Below the pieces are notes generated by a model. That model was not told the DNA's origin, did not search any database, and was given only the letters and a program-made list of their open reading frames with translations. From contig CAYXFU010000006.1 in NCBI GenBank assembly GCA_964464375.1, forward strand, positions 59,615 to 123,614: 64,000 bases of DNA. Direction: 5' to 3'. The position numbers and the translations under genes were made by a program. Shown here one piece after another: positions 34,861-44,996 of the stretch (positions are counted from its first letter, which is position 1; each line of letters begins with the position of its first letter). Origin of the DNA: CAIOZA01 sp964464375 (GTDB taxonomy: Bacteria > Bacteroidota > Ignavibacteria > Kapaibacteriales > UBA2268).

Positions 34861-35849
34861 GGAAATTTTCTGAGATAAAAATATCTTAGCAGTATTTCCA
34901 GAAGTAAAATTCCTATTGCAGCGATTGCAAATGGGTGAAACTTCTCATCGCGTCTTGAAAATATCGATTCATCGATTTTCGTTTTTTCGAGAGTGTTAAT
35001 TTCTTTGTAAACACTTTCCAAGGCTTTATTACCTGTTGCTCTGTAATACTTTCCACCGGTACTGGTTGCAATGTCTTTTAGCAATGCCTCATCGATTTGT
35101 ACATCCACGTTGATGTATTGCTTGCCAAAGGGCGTTTCGACCGGATAAGGTGCCTTCCCGCGCGTTCCTACCCCAATCGTATAAACTCTCACTCCAAAGG
35201 TCTTCGCAATTTCTGCTGCAGTCATCGGTGCAACTAGTCCGGTATTATTAATACCATCAGTAAGAAGTATAACTACTTTGCTTTTTGCTTTGCTATCTTT
35301 AAGTCTGTCAACTGAAGTTGCCAAACCCATACCAATTGCTGTGCCATCCTGAACCATACCGGATTTAATAGATTTAAAGAGATTCTTAAGAACATCGTGA
35401 TCTACTGTAATCGGACATTGTGTAAAGCTTTGAGCGGAAAAAATAACAAGCCCGATTCTATCATTCAATCTGTCATCGATGAATTCCATAGCTGTTTTCT
35501 TGGCTGCTTCCAGTCTGTTTGGTTTAAAATCTTCTGATAGCATTGAGCCGGAAATATCCAAAGCTATAACTATATCGATTCCTTCAGTCTTAACTGAACG
35601 ACTGCTCGAACTTGATTGTGGTCTTGCAAGAATAATTATTATCAAACTAACTAAAATCAATCTTAATATAAATGGAAGGTGAATTAACTTTTGTTTCAAA
35701 GTTAGTTCATTCTTTTCAAATGATGCAATTGACGGAAATGTAAGAGATGTATATTGCTTTTTATGTTTGAAGACATACCAGACAATCATCAACGGAATTA
35801 GCACAAATAACCAGAATAATTCTGGGTTTGCGAACTGATAAGGTATCAT
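34857..35849 (-). CDS. batA: BatA-like von Willebrand factor A domain membrane protein
   Basis: 330 aa. N-terminal TM pair (ELFWLFVLIPLMIVWYVF, FILRLILVSLIIIILA), then a VWA domain with MIDAS motif DISGSMLSEDF, TAIGMGLATSV and LLTDGINNTG (about 85-300), and a final TM (FHPFAIAAIGILLLEILLRYF). This is the Bacteroides aerotolerance BatA layout: a membrane protein with a metal-dependent VWA domain facing the periplasm. Partners of MoxR AAA+ ATPases. It overlaps the upstream gene by 4 bases (ATGA) and is the last of the MoxR operon. Confidence 0.9.
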   Translation of the reverse strand: MIPYQFANPELFWLFVLIPLMIVWYVFKHKKQYTSLTFPSIASFEKNELTLKQKLIHLPFILRLILVSLIIIILARPQSSSSSRSVKTEGIDIVIALDISGSMLSEDFKPNRLEAAKKTAMEFIDDRLNDRIGLVIFSAQSFTQCPITVDHDVLKNLFKSIKSGMVQDGTAIGMGLATSVDRLKDSKAKSKVVILLTDGINNTGLVAPMTAAEIAKTFGVRVYTIGVGTRGKAPYPVETPFGKQYINVDVQIDEALLKDIATSTGGKYYRATGNKALESVYKEINTLEKTKIDESIFSRRDEKFHPFAIAAIGILLLEILLRYFYLRKFP

Positions 35850-36793
35850 TCCGTACCTCCGGTTGACTCTGGCTCTGCTGTTAGAGACTGTCGTGCTGTA
35901 CTTCTGACAAAGTCTAATGAAGCATTCATACAGAATGAACTTTCGTCAGGCAAAGGCGAATATTTTGCAAACTTAGCAAGATCAGCAATCGAAAGAGTAT
36001 TTTTCATGTCATTAATCAGATTATCACTCAATTTAATTTCTTGCAAAGTTGTTATAATCTCATCGGTTGTCATTTCCATAGCAATAAAAGAAAACCGTCG
36101 CTCGATATATATTCGGACTATGTCAGATAATCGAATAAAGTAAATTTTAACCGATCCTTTTTGCCAAAGCTTCTCATTATCCAGTTGCTTTAAAGCTTCC
36201 AATGCTATGATGTGAGGATCTATATGCGGATCATAGCCATCAATAAGCAATTTTGGTTTACGGTATTTCTGATATAAATAATATGATAAACCACCGACCA
36301 GAAGAAGTACTAAACCAATAATTATGTAATAAATATAATCCCATATTGAAAACGGGATTTCAGCCGGCGGTTTTATATCTTTAAAACCGGAGGCAGTATC
36401 CACCTTCATTGTATTAAATTTGAGTTGGATTAAATTTGACTGAACCGATACAAAAGAATCACCATTGTTGTAGGCTGCTTCAAATGGTGGCAGAGAATAT
36501 ACACCTGAATCAAAGCATGTAATCACGAAACTCTGTGATAACTGAAATGCATTATTTAAATTTGATGTATCAATGTTCGTTCTAGCAAGAAATTCAATCT
36601 TACCTATTGAATCAGGCACAGCAGGGAACCTGACATCGAATTTCTTATCCGATTTAAAAATAAGTTTAATTTTTGCCTGATCTCCGATCATCAGATTATT
36701 AGTATCAATGACAGCTCTGAAATTTACATTCTGAGCATTAACTACATTGAATATCAATAGTGCTATTCCAATACTTAATAATTGTCTAAACAT
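35846..36793 (-). CDS. BatD/DUF4381-like membrane protein of the MoxR operon
   Basis: 315 aa. Signal peptide (LLSIGIALLIFNVVNAQ), an Ig-like periplasmic domain (about 20-145), one TM helix (IWDYIYYIIIGLVLLLVGGLSYYLYQKY, about 155-180) and a cytoplasmic tail with YIERRFSFIAMEMTTDEIITTL, seen in DUF4381-type partners of VWA proteins. It likely forms part of the BatA/MoxR membrane complex. Start is six bases from the T9SS gene stop. Confidence 0.75.
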   Translation of the reverse strand: MFRQLLSIGIALLIFNVVNAQNVNFRAVIDTNNLMIGDQAKIKLIFKSDKKFDVRFPAVPDSIGKIEFLARTNIDTSNLNNAFQLSQSFVITCFDSGVYSLPPFEAAYNNGDSFVSVQSNLIQLKFNTMKVDTASGFKDIKPPAEIPFSIWDYIYYIIIGLVLLLVGGLSYYLYQKYRKPKLLIDGYDPHIDPHIIALEALKQLDNEKLWQKGSVKIYFIRLSDIVRIYIERRFSFIAMEMTTDEIITTLQEIKLSDNLINDMKNTLSIADLAKFAKYSPLPDESSFCMNASLDFVRSTARQSLTAEPESTGGTE

Positions 36794-36799
36794 AAGATT

Positions 36800-39700
36800 C
36801 TACTTAATAATTGATATCTTTTGTGAAATTATTTTTCCATTAAAGCTCATAGCTAATGAATAGAAGCCCTGATTTACATTTTTCAAATTCACATCGATGA
36901 AATTGTTTCCTTTGGTGAAGAATTTTGATTCCAATGGTATTTGTCGTACACCTAACAGATCAATCAGCACAAAATCGACTTTACCATCGCCCGGTAAGTT
37001 AAATTCAATCGCCAGATCGCCTTTACATGGATTTGGGTACATTATATTTACTCGGAACTCAGGATTGAAATCTGAGGCAACCGATGCAGAAATAATTGTC
37101 TTGAAATTAAAGTTCTTTGAGCTAACGCCTTCTCCATCCTCATTTTTAGAACTAACTCGCCAGTAATATCTTTTGCTCTCTTCCAGCTTTGATAGAAGGA
37201 AAGTTGTGCCGGCGATACTTGTATCAATAATTATGGTGCCAAATGTCAGAGATTTTGATACTTGAAGGTGGTACAATGTAGCGCCATTAGCCGGATTCCA
37301 AGATAATGTAACATTTACGGGAATGTTTTCTGCACTTGCCGGCGGATAAACCAGCTCAGGTGCAGCCGGTAAAGTAGTTAGGCTCCAAACATCTGAGGGA
37401 AGACTAAGTCCTCCTGAATTTGTGCCGAAGACTCTCCAGTAATATTTAATTAATCCCTGCTCCAGATTCTGGAGTGAATAAGTTGTATCTTTGATACCAC
37501 CAATAGTTTGAATAACATTAGAAAAATCAGGATACTTAGAAATTTCGATTTTATAAAAATAAGCATTAGATAATGATTTCCACGATAACTTTACATCTGT
37601 TTTTATCCCTCTTTTACCATCAGTTGGTGAAGACAGGACAGGGACAGCAGGAACAGCAGGCAGATCAGTAATATTAGCGGTAAAAGTACCTAATCCATGT
37701 GTTCCGACAGCGACCAGACCATCGATATCACGAACATCAATCATATCGACAACAGAATTGCCAATTGACTCTGATCCTTCCTGTATCCAGACAGTATTCA
37801 TACCATCGAGATAAGCTGTTGCATAAAGTCCGGTACTAGTTCCAGCCAAGAAAATATTCTTCCCTTTTACAGGGAGTATGCTGATCCAGTTGACCGCAGG
37901 TCCATTACCGGCACCTGAAGCAATCTCCTCAAGATTCCCTGAAACAGCTGTCCATGTTGAACCTGCATCAGTTGTGAGAAAGACACTCAGCATATTATAG
38001 TTATTGAATGAAATAAGAGCCATTTTTGAGTCATTCGGATTAACTGAGACAGAACTGATATATCCTTTTGGAAGATTTGATTTTGTAATGTTCGTTACGT
38101 CTGCTGTAGTGTTTGCATTGTCAATTCTGTATATTTTCCCTTGGGAGGTACCATAGTAAACAACATTAGCCGGAATTTTGGAAATGCCGACAGCTGTGAT
38201 CGCGGTATCGAGTATTCTTGTTTGAGGAAGACTATCCCATCCAATGGATGTAGAGTCCTTTGTCGTCTGCATAGGGATTGAACGAAGGTCTTTATTTCTC
38301 CAGAGAATTTTCCCACCGGCGAGATACATCCTGTTATTGTCCGAAGGATCTAGTTTAAATGGAGTATTCCAAATAAAATTTCTCCCACCGTCAGGATCAA
38401 TCCTTGTTTTTGTTACTACATTTCCATTATCATCGAGCATTAATCTCCAAACCTTGATCTTAGGCTGAGCCATTGAATTATGGGATGTATAGATGATATT
38501 AGGATCGGATGAAATTGCACAATTAAAGCCGTCACTACCGGTTGGACTTGTCCAGGCATCGTTTACATTTGAAGATTTTGTTAAAAGTGTTCCATTGTCC
38601 TGCAAACCGCCCAAAATCCTATCATCAACCTTAGAATGATCAATAGCAATTGAATAGAACTGAGTTGTATAATAAGCTTTGTTTAAATCTACATATTTCA
38701 TGGCTGGTTCCAAACAGTCTAATGTTTTGTGAACTCCGCCATCTGAACCTGTGTAAAGAACATTTGAATTATTTGGATGAAACACTAAAGCATGAATATC
38801 AGGATGGTGATTAGGATAAACGCTGTAATCAGGTGACCAAAATTTATCATTGTTATATCCGCCTACCCAAGTGTAATTATCAGGAGTTTTGAATCCATCT
38901 GTAGTTCTGTAAACATTGGTTCCACCGATAAAAACTACTTCAGGGTTATCAGGCTTAACAGTAATGACAAGATCATAGCTTCCCTGTGAATTAATTTGTC
39001 CCCTGATATTTTCAAGTGGTTTAGGCAGATTGAGCGATCTTTCTTCCCAAACAGCACCTGCACCGGTTCCATCACCGGATTTGTAGGTATATTTCCAGAA
39101 TCCATGCCATAAAGTATCACCTTGAATATTTCTAGTCATAAGCCCGCTACCGGGAGTTTCAGCCAGAAAATAAATCTGATTTTCATCCGATGGTGATATT
39201 CCAATTACAATTCGGTTGTATTTAGCAGGCATGAATTGAGGAGTAATATTAGTCCATTTAATTCCATCGACAGAACGATAAATCCCTTTAGTTACAGAGC
39301 CCTTAGCGTCATAAGCTCTTTGACTCAGAGTTGCGTAGAATACTCCATTTGGAGAAATAGTTATATCGGTAAAAATACTTCTGTCATTACCATAGCCACC
39401 CAGAACAGGAGTCCAGTTTTTACCTCCATCAATGCTTCTCATAATAGCTCCTGCACAAGTAGCTGCAAGAACTTCATCCTGAGTGGAATTTTTGTGATTG
39501 ATAGCCATATTCCAAACATAATCAAAAGGATTATCCCAAGATACAAGAGAACCGGTTGTCGTTGCGGAAAGAACATTCCATGTTTGTCCGGCATCAGTTG
39601 ATTTGAAAATTCCATTACCAGAGATATCAGCGGAGTTCCCCCAAAATTCCCCAGTACCGTAATACCAGATATTTTCTTTGCCGGAACGCTTATCCTGAAC

Positions 39701-40153
39701 TACACAGCTGACGGAACTTAGTTGATTAAGAGCTGTTGTTCTCTGCCATGATTGCCCATCATCGTTAGAGAGCCACATACCACCTGAGACTCCACCGGCA
39801 AGTATTCTTGAGGTATTTTTTAGATCAATTGCTAATGCTCTTGTTCTGCCCCCAACATTTATAGGACCGCGCTGATTCCATTGATTTGATAATTGATAGT
39901 TATTACTGAATTTTGAATTGTTAAGAGAACCCGGGAGAGTCGAAGCATAAGCAAGCTCTTTTGCCCTTATATTATGAGGGATCTCACCAGTTGAAATATC
40001 CCTTAACCGCATTGTCTGCCATTTGAATTTATCGTTAATTCCAAAGTCATCCTCAACAGAATTACTGTGCTTTAAGTTTAGGACTTTGTTTGTAAAAACA
40101 AATACCAAACTAAATGCACTTAGAATTAATAATGACAATAAGAGCTTTTTCAT
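36800..40153 (-). CDS. Large T9SS-exported BNR-repeat protein with FN3 domains
   Basis: 1117 aa from ATG 40153, which has a GAGGA Shine-Dalgarno 5 bases upstream; the frame continues to 40201. Signal peptide KLLLSLLILSAFSLVFVF. Residues ~90-830 contain many sortilin/BNR Asp-box repeats (WLSNDDGQSW, FKSTDAGQTW, MRSIDGGKNW, YRSVDGIKW, HKTLDC); two FN3-like domains follow (PAVPVLSSPTDGKRGI... and PAAPELVYPPASAENI...), then a T9SS sorting tail (IMYPNPCKGDLAIEF ... GFYSLAMSF). Similar to 'glycosyl hydrolase' BNR surface proteins, but no catalytic residues are visible. It lies inside the MoxR operon, spaced 13 and 6 bases from its neighbours. Confidence 0.88.
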   Translation of the reverse strand: MKKLLLSLLILSAFSLVFVFTNKVLNLKHSNSVEDDFGINDKFKWQTMRLRDISTGEIPHNIRAKELAYASTLPGSLNNSKFSNNYQLSNQWNQRGPINVGGRTRALAIDLKNTSRILAGGVSGGMWLSNDDGQSWQRTTALNQLSSVSCVVQDKRSGKENIWYYGTGEFWGNSADISGNGIFKSTDAGQTWNVLSATTTGSLVSWDNPFDYVWNMAINHKNSTQDEVLAATCAGAIMRSIDGGKNWTPVLGGYGNDRSIFTDITISPNGVFYATLSQRAYDAKGSVTKGIYRSVDGIKWTNITPQFMPAKYNRIVIGISPSDENQIYFLAETPGSGLMTRNIQGDTLWHGFWKYTYKSGDGTGAGAVWEERSLNLPKPLENIRGQINSQGSYDLVITVKPDNPEVVFIGGTNVYRTTDGFKTPDNYTWVGGYNNDKFWSPDYSVYPNHHPDIHALVFHPNNSNVLYTGSDGGVHKTLDCLEPAMKYVDLNKAYYTTQFYSIAIDHSKVDDRILGGLQDNGTLLTKSSNVNDAWTSPTGSDGFNCAISSDPNIIYTSHNSMAQPKIKVWRLMLDDNGNVVTKTRIDPDGGRNFIWNTPFKLDPSDNNRMYLAGGKILWRNKDLRSIPMQTTKDSTSIGWDSLPQTRILDTAITAVGISKIPANVVYYGTSQGKIYRIDNANTTADVTNITKSNLPKGYISSVSVNPNDSKMALISFNNYNMLSVFLTTDAGSTWTAVSGNLEEIASGAGNGPAVNWISILPVKGKNIFLAGTSTGLYATAYLDGMNTVWIQEGSESIGNSVVDMIDVRDIDGLVAVGTHGLGTFTANITDLPAVPAVPVLSSPTDGKRGIKTDVKLSWKSLSNAYFYKIEISKYPDFSNVIQTIGGIKDTTYSLQNLEQGLIKYYWRVFGTNSGGLSLPSDVWSLTTLPAAPELVYPPASAENIPVNVTLSWNPANGATLYHLQVSKSLTFGTIIIDTSIAGTTFLLSKLEESKRYYWRVSSKNEDGEGVSSKNFNFKTIISASVASDFNPEFRVNIMYPNPCKGDLAIEFNLPGDGKVDFVLIDLLGVRQIPLESKFFTKGNNFIDVNLKNVNQGFYSLAMSFNGKIISQKISIIK

Positions 40154-40166
40154 AAAATCCTCATTT

Positions 40167-41042
40167 TTAAATTCGGTTTCCTCTCTTTTTGAAAAATTCA
40201 ATCAGAGGTGATATGTAAGATTGATTAGTTGCAATACTAATCTTATCAATTTTATTTCTGGATAAAATCTCATTTAACTCTTTTTGTTTTTGATTCCAAT
40301 TGAAATTGAAGTTTTTTCTTATTATGTTACTGGAACTGTCAACCCAAATTGATTTACCGGACTCAGAATCTATCATTAAAATTAAACCGGCATCAGGAAG
40401 TTCTGATTCTCGGGGATCATAAATCTGCACAGCGATAGTATCATGCTTTTTACTTGAGATTTTAAGTGCTTCACTAAATCCATTATCTATAAAATCAGAA
40501 AGAATAAAAACTATACCACGCTTCTTAACTACGTTAAGAGTAAATTTGAGAACTTGAGATATATCTGTGCCTGAGCTTTGAGGCTCGAAATTTAAAAGTT
40601 CCCTGATTATCCTCAGAATGTGGCTTCTCCCTTTTTTGGGTGGTATAAATTTTTCAATTTGGTCGCTGAAAAATACAACTCCGATTTTATCATTGTTTTG
40701 TAATGAGGAAAACGAAAGAACTGCACATAGCTCTGTGATCAGATCCTTCTTCTGCTGAACGGTTGTACCAAACTTACCGGACGAGCTGACATCTACAAGG
40801 AGAATAACCGTAAGTTCTCTTTCCTCTTCAAATACCTTAACATAAGGATGAGTATATCTCGCAGTAACATTCCAGTCAATATTTCTGATATCGTCACCAT
40901 ACTGATACTCACGTACTTCGCTGAATGACATACCCTTCCCCTTGAATGCACTATGGTATTCGCCGGAGAAAATATTTCTGGATAATCCTCTGGTTCTTAT
41001 TTCTATTTTTCTAACTTTTTTTAAAAGTTCAGATGTTTCCAT
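40167..41042 (-). CDS. DUF58 domain-containing protein
   Basis: 291 aa. MSFSEVREYQYGDDIRNIDWNVTARY is the DUF58 hallmark, followed by a VWA-like fold with VILLVDVSSSGKFG. DUF58 proteins are the usual partner between MoxR and BatA in this operon class; a role in assembling membrane or envelope complexes is proposed but not settled. It starts 16 bases after the MoxR stop. The end of this gene overlaps the extended reading frame of the next gene but not its preferred start. Confidence 0.93.
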   Translation of the reverse strand: METSELLKKVRKIEIRTRGLSRNIFSGEYHSAFKGKGMSFSEVREYQYGDDIRNIDWNVTARYTHPYVKVFEEERELTVILLVDVSSSGKFGTTVQQKKDLITELCAVLSFSSLQNNDKIGVVFFSDQIEKFIPPKKGRSHILRIIRELLNFEPQSSGTDISQVLKFTLNVVKKRGIVFILSDFIDNGFSEALKISSKKHDTIAVQIYDPRESELPDAGLILMIDSESGKSIWVDSSSNIIRKNFNFNWNQKQKELNEILSRNKIDKISIATNQSYISPLIEFFKKRGNRI

Positions 41043-41058
41043 TGTTATCGCCTGATTA

Positions 41059-42045
41059 TTAGGGCACTTCGATTGTGTTTAAAATTTTATTGATAATATC
41101 TTCTGTTGTAATATTATCAGCTTCTGCTTCGTAGGTTAGACCGATTCTATGTCTGAGAACGTCGTGAGACAGTGCTCTGATATCCTCCGGTATAACATAA
41201 CCTCTTCTCTTGATGAAAGCATAAGCTTTCGCAGCAAGAGCTAAATTAATTGAGCCTCTAGGTGAAATTCCATAAGAGATAAGCGGTTTTATTTCTCCAA
41301 GCTTATACTCATCCGGAAAACGAGTCGCAAACACTATATCGAGGATATATCTCTCAATTTTATCATCCATATAAACATCTTTAACTATATCTCTTGCAGA
41401 AATAATATCCTGAGGCTTAACAACCTGACTTATTGAAGGAATTAAACTAGATAGATTCTGTTTCATGATTAACGATTCTTCTTCACGGTTTGGATATGTG
41501 ATTACAAGTTTCAACATGAAACGGTCAATCTGTGCTTCAGGCAAAGGATATGTTCCCTCTTGCTCAAGCGGATTCTGTGTAGCCATTACCAGGAATGGGT
41601 CAGGCAGTTTATAGGTCTCATCTCCGATAGTAACCTGTCGTTCCTGCATAGCCTCAAGCATAGCACTCTGCACTTTGGCTGGTGCTCTGTTTACTTCATC
41701 TGCAAGGATAAAGTTTGCAAAAATTGGACCTTTGCGGACAGCAAATTCTTCTCTCTTCTGATTGTAAATCAATGTACCTATCAAGTCAGCAGGAAGTAGA
41801 TCCGGAGTAAACTGCAATCTCTGGAATTTAGCATCAATCGCACTTGCCAGTGTCTTGATGCTCAAAGTTTTGGCTAATCCCGGAACACCTTCGAGCAGGA
41901 TATGACCATTGGATAATAGTCCAATCAGCAATCTTTCAACCATTTGCTTCTGTCCTACTATCACCTTGGAAATTTCCATCATTAGGATATCAACAAATGC
42001 GCTTTGTTGTTGAATTTTTTCGTTAAGTTCTCTGATGTCTGTCAT
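41059..42045 (-). CDS. MoxR-family AAA+ ATPase
   Basis: 328 aa. Walker A GVPGLAKTLSIKTL (about 54-67), Walker B-type FILADEVNRAPAKVQSAMLEAMQERQVTIG, sensor motif MATQNPLEQEGTYPLPEAQIDRFML and a C-terminal lid with YGISPRGSINLALAAKAYA. MoxR ATPases act as chaperone-like remodelers on VWA proteins. First gene of MoxR > DUF58 > T9SS protein > BatD-like > BatA, so the operon likely shapes envelope VWA complexes. A long AT-rich stretch upstream (42046-42151) probably holds the promoter. Confidence 0.95.
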   Translation of the reverse strand: MTDIRELNEKIQQQSAFVDILMMEISKVIVGQKQMVERLLIGLLSNGHILLEGVPGLAKTLSIKTLASAIDAKFQRLQFTPDLLPADLIGTLIYNQKREEFAVRKGPIFANFILADEVNRAPAKVQSAMLEAMQERQVTIGDETYKLPDPFLVMATQNPLEQEGTYPLPEAQIDRFMLKLVITYPNREEESLIMKQNLSSLIPSISQVVKPQDIISARDIVKDVYMDDKIERYILDIVFATRFPDEYKLGEIKPLISYGISPRGSINLALAAKAYAFIKRRGYVIPEDIRALSHDVLRHRIGLTYEAEADNITTEDIINKILNTIEVP

Positions 42046-42151
42046 AATTATTTACCAAAAATATTCTTTTAAATTTTTAACAACTTTTTAACGAAGAATG
42101 ATACGAAAAATTATAAAAAATGTTTTTCTTTTTTTTTAAGACATGTAATTT

Positions 42152-43636
42152 CTATTTAAAATTGTTTTTTGGTATCAGAATTTCTTCAGCTCTGGTATTA
42201 TATCCTGTTTTCATCCATAGCAATTGAGGGTTATCGTTAGCTTTCGAATGAATCTTATAATTTTCAGAAAGCTTTGGATATACATTGAGCATGTCTGAAT
42301 AAGTTACAATCATATCAAACTTATGAGTTTGTAAAGCTGAAAGAAGATCCTGTTCGATTGACTTATTAAATTTAGTTGAGCTTTGCATCAAATCCATGAT
42401 CAACAGAAAGTGGGTAAATACTTTTTTTTCCGCCAAACGTGCATAATATATATTGCCACCAATATAGACATCACCCTTGGTATTCTTGAGTTTCCCTACA
42501 AGCTCCCACCCGGCATTAACATCCTCTTTTGTGGGAATCATCAGAAAAGGAGAATATATTAAAATAATAAACTGAAAAATCATACCAATTAAGAATATTC
42601 TCTTTATAAAGACATTAGATTCAGAGTTCTTTATCTTATCAAATACGTAACTTAATCCGATAGGAGCCATTAAGCATAGAATCAGATATATTGGGATAAG
42701 TACATTCAACCAACCCCCATAATGCAGTCGGGACAGCCATGAAGCTAATATGGAACCTGATAGAAGAGAGAGAAAAAAGTAGAATTTATCGTTGAGTTTA
42801 TTTTTTATAAAAATTATCAGCAAAGAAATTGTAAACAAAAGAGCAATAGCCATCGGACGAATTACATCGAAAGTCCAGAAAAGAACAAATACTTTTTTTG
42901 TCCAACGATGATCGGCAGGAAGAGTAAAATTCCAGAAATAGTACCAGCCATTAGACGTATAAATATAATATGCGGTGCTAAGAACAACAATCAGAGCCAA
43001 TATAATGTTAAACCACCAGCTTAATTTTCTTTCTCTAAAAAGTAAGTATAAACAAATTGGTGCTATCAGCATTAATGTTGTCTGTTTCGTAAGAAAGGAA
43101 AGCCCGATCAGAATTCCGGCAAAAAGATAAGATTTTGGGGTTTTGTGAAAATAAAGCAAATATACACCTGCAATATAAAACATAAGCCAAAGCATATCCA
43201 CACGCGCTAAATCATACCATGCACCACCTATTCCAAATGCAGCAAAGAATAAGCCTGATGCCATTATTCCACTAAGTTTATCCCCTGTTTCATTTCGAGC
43301 AAAAAAGAAAAAAATTAGTCCGATTATCAAGGTTGAAATAAAGGATACGATTCTCATTGGTAAAAGACTAACTCCTGTAAAACTGGCGATAGCAGCAGAG
43401 ACATAATAATACATCGGTGTATAGATGTAAGGGATATATTCAATCGAGGGAGGAGTGTAAATTTCCTGTCCTTTCATTAATCTATCCATTTGCTCAACGG
43501 AGCCACCTTCCATCCATTCGAGTTCAAACGGAAATGCCATCCTGGATAATGATACATATAGGAATAACAGGAAGAAGCAGATAGATGCTGTCCATAATAC
43601 TAACCGATAAACTTTTAATTCATCAATCTTTGGCAT
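42152..43636 (-). CDS. GT39/PMT-like polytopic glycosyltransferase-type membrane protein
   Basis: 494 aa, about 11-12 TM segments. The first periplasmic loop, ELEWMEGGSVEQMDRLMKGQEIYTPPSIEYIPYIYTPMYYYVSA, has the acidic-plus-YTPM pattern of ArnT/GT39-like enzymes that use lipid-linked sugars. FARNETGDKLSGIMASGLFFAAF and SFLTKQTTLMLIAPICLYLLF follow. Substrate is unknown; sugar transfer to lipid or protein is likely. The ATG overlaps the stop of the beta-lactamase-like gene by one base (TAATG), so the pair is translated together. Confidence 0.82.
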   Translation of the reverse strand: MPKIDELKVYRLVLWTASICFFLLFLYVSLSRMAFPFELEWMEGGSVEQMDRLMKGQEIYTPPSIEYIPYIYTPMYYYVSAAIASFTGVSLLPMRIVSFISTLIIGLIFFFFARNETGDKLSGIMASGLFFAAFGIGGAWYDLARVDMLWLMFYIAGVYLLYFHKTPKSYLFAGILIGLSFLTKQTTLMLIAPICLYLLFRERKLSWWFNIILALIVVLSTAYYIYTSNGWYYFWNFTLPADHRWTKKVFVLFWTFDVIRPMAIALLFTISLLIIFIKNKLNDKFYFFLSLLSGSILASWLSRLHYGGWLNVLIPIYLILCLMAPIGLSYVFDKIKNSESNVFIKRIFLIGMIFQFIILIYSPFLMIPTKEDVNAGWELVGKLKNTKGDVYIGGNIYYARLAEKKVFTHFLLIMDLMQSSTKFNKSIEQDLLSALQTHKFDMIVTYSDMLNVYPKLSENYKIHSKANDNPQLLWMKTGYNTRAEEILIPKNNFK

Positions 43637-44835
43637 TATTGCTTTTTAAGATATTGAATTAATCTTGAAACCAGGAGAGTGAACTCGTGATCTTTATCAA
43701 CATTATCCTCGTGATTATTTATACTTGCTGAAATGGCATAAACCGGTTTATTCTTGTCCTTAACAAGTAAATGAGTATAATTCAGAACACCAGGCTCACT
43801 TCCACCCTTAAAGCCTACGAATTTCCATTCATCTTTATCTGCCAAACCCGGATTAATCGCAATTTGTGGAGCATTATTGAGACTCATAATGACTTTGCAC
43901 ATATCATCGGCCGATGCTAACCATTCAATGTCAATAGAAATTGGTTTTGAAAATTTCGCCACATCAAGATTAGTGGTAACCATTTTATCAATTTCTTCTA
44001 AAAATTTTCTCTTACCTGCAATATCCAGTATTTGAAATGATTTAATCGATTCATCATCTAAACCAAGTTTGATCTTAAATAATTCTTTAGTCATGTAGAA
44101 TGGTCGCATTGTCTTGGGTGCTGTCTTTTCTATGTTGTCTCTTCCAAGTTGCCGGATAAGAATATCTGTCGCAGTATTGTCACTTATTGAAATCATAAGA
44201 TTAGCTAATGTGCTGATCGTTATTGGGCTTCCATCTGGCCAGTTCTGAATTATACCTGAAGGAAGAGATTTCTCATTTTCTTTAAGTAATATCACATCAT
44301 CAAGTTTAATTTTACCATTATCGATCTGATTTAGCAATGTTCTAAGCACAAAGAGTTTGAATGCTGAGCCAATTCCAAGAGGTTTATCTTTATTTATTTC
44401 GAAAATAATTTCATTTCCTTTGTAGATGCAGACTGATACATCGCCTTTAAGTTTCATTAATTCAGATTTAATTGAAGGTAATGAATCGCTTATAAGAGTT
44501 GCCATACCAAACCACAATCCAATAACCTTACCATCACTATCTAGAGTAAGGCTACCGGGCATTTTTGCTTTTTCGTAAATTAAATCAAGTGAGTTGCCTG
44601 ATTTGATCAAAGCTTTCTCAAATTTTCCATATTGTTGATTAAAATCAGTTGATAGCTTAATGATTTGTGAAACAGGTACTTTATCGAGAAATGATTTTGC
44701 AAAAAGAGCATCCAGATTTTGTTTATTTTCTGAAGTAAACTTCTTAAAAAAAATGTTAACCTGATCTTGTGTTAATTGTGCATTCAAGATCATTGTTTGA
44801 AGCAATAAGGCAATGATTAGCAGTAATTTCTTCAT
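43636..44835 (-). CDS. Class A beta-lactamase-like serine hydrolase
   Basis: From ATG 44835 (399 aa) with signal KKLLLIIALLLQTMILNAQ. Residues ~20-95 form a DUF3887/Cpg-like N-terminal domain (KKFTSENKQNLDALFAKSFLDKVPVSQI). The catalytic domain has SxxK as GSAFK (Ser about 157), SDN as SISDNTATD and KxG as FKGGSEPG, the three class A/PBP motifs in order. The lack of a clear omega-loop ExxLN Glu makes a true beta-lactamase uncertain; a D,D-carboxypeptidase or esterase is possible. Periplasmic. Followed by the GT39-like gene in the same transcript. Confidence 0.85.
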   Translation of the reverse strand: MKKLLLIIALLLQTMILNAQLTQDQVNIFFKKFTSENKQNLDALFAKSFLDKVPVSQIIKLSTDFNQQYGKFEKALIKSGNSLDLIYEKAKMPGSLTLDSDGKVIGLWFGMATLISDSLPSIKSELMKLKGDVSVCIYKGNEIIFEINKDKPLGIGSAFKLFVLRTLLNQIDNGKIKLDDVILLKENEKSLPSGIIQNWPDGSPITISTLANLMISISDNTATDILIRQLGRDNIEKTAPKTMRPFYMTKELFKIKLGLDDESIKSFQILDIAGKRKFLEEIDKMVTTNLDVAKFSKPISIDIEWLASADDMCKVIMSLNNAPQIAINPGLADKDEWKFVGFKGGSEPGVLNYTHLLVKDKNKPVYAISASINNHEDNVDKDHEFTLLVSRLIQYLKKQ

Positions 44836-44996
44836 AAATCTACCTTTTATTTGATTATTCTTTAGCTTGTAAGAAATTATCTTAAATTTCATTATTAAAT
44901 GATTTGAAATATGAACATCAAATATAAGGAGATTTTATCAATATTACTTCATTTTTTGAGAAGAATTTGACGATAAATCAGATTAGATTTTCAAAT

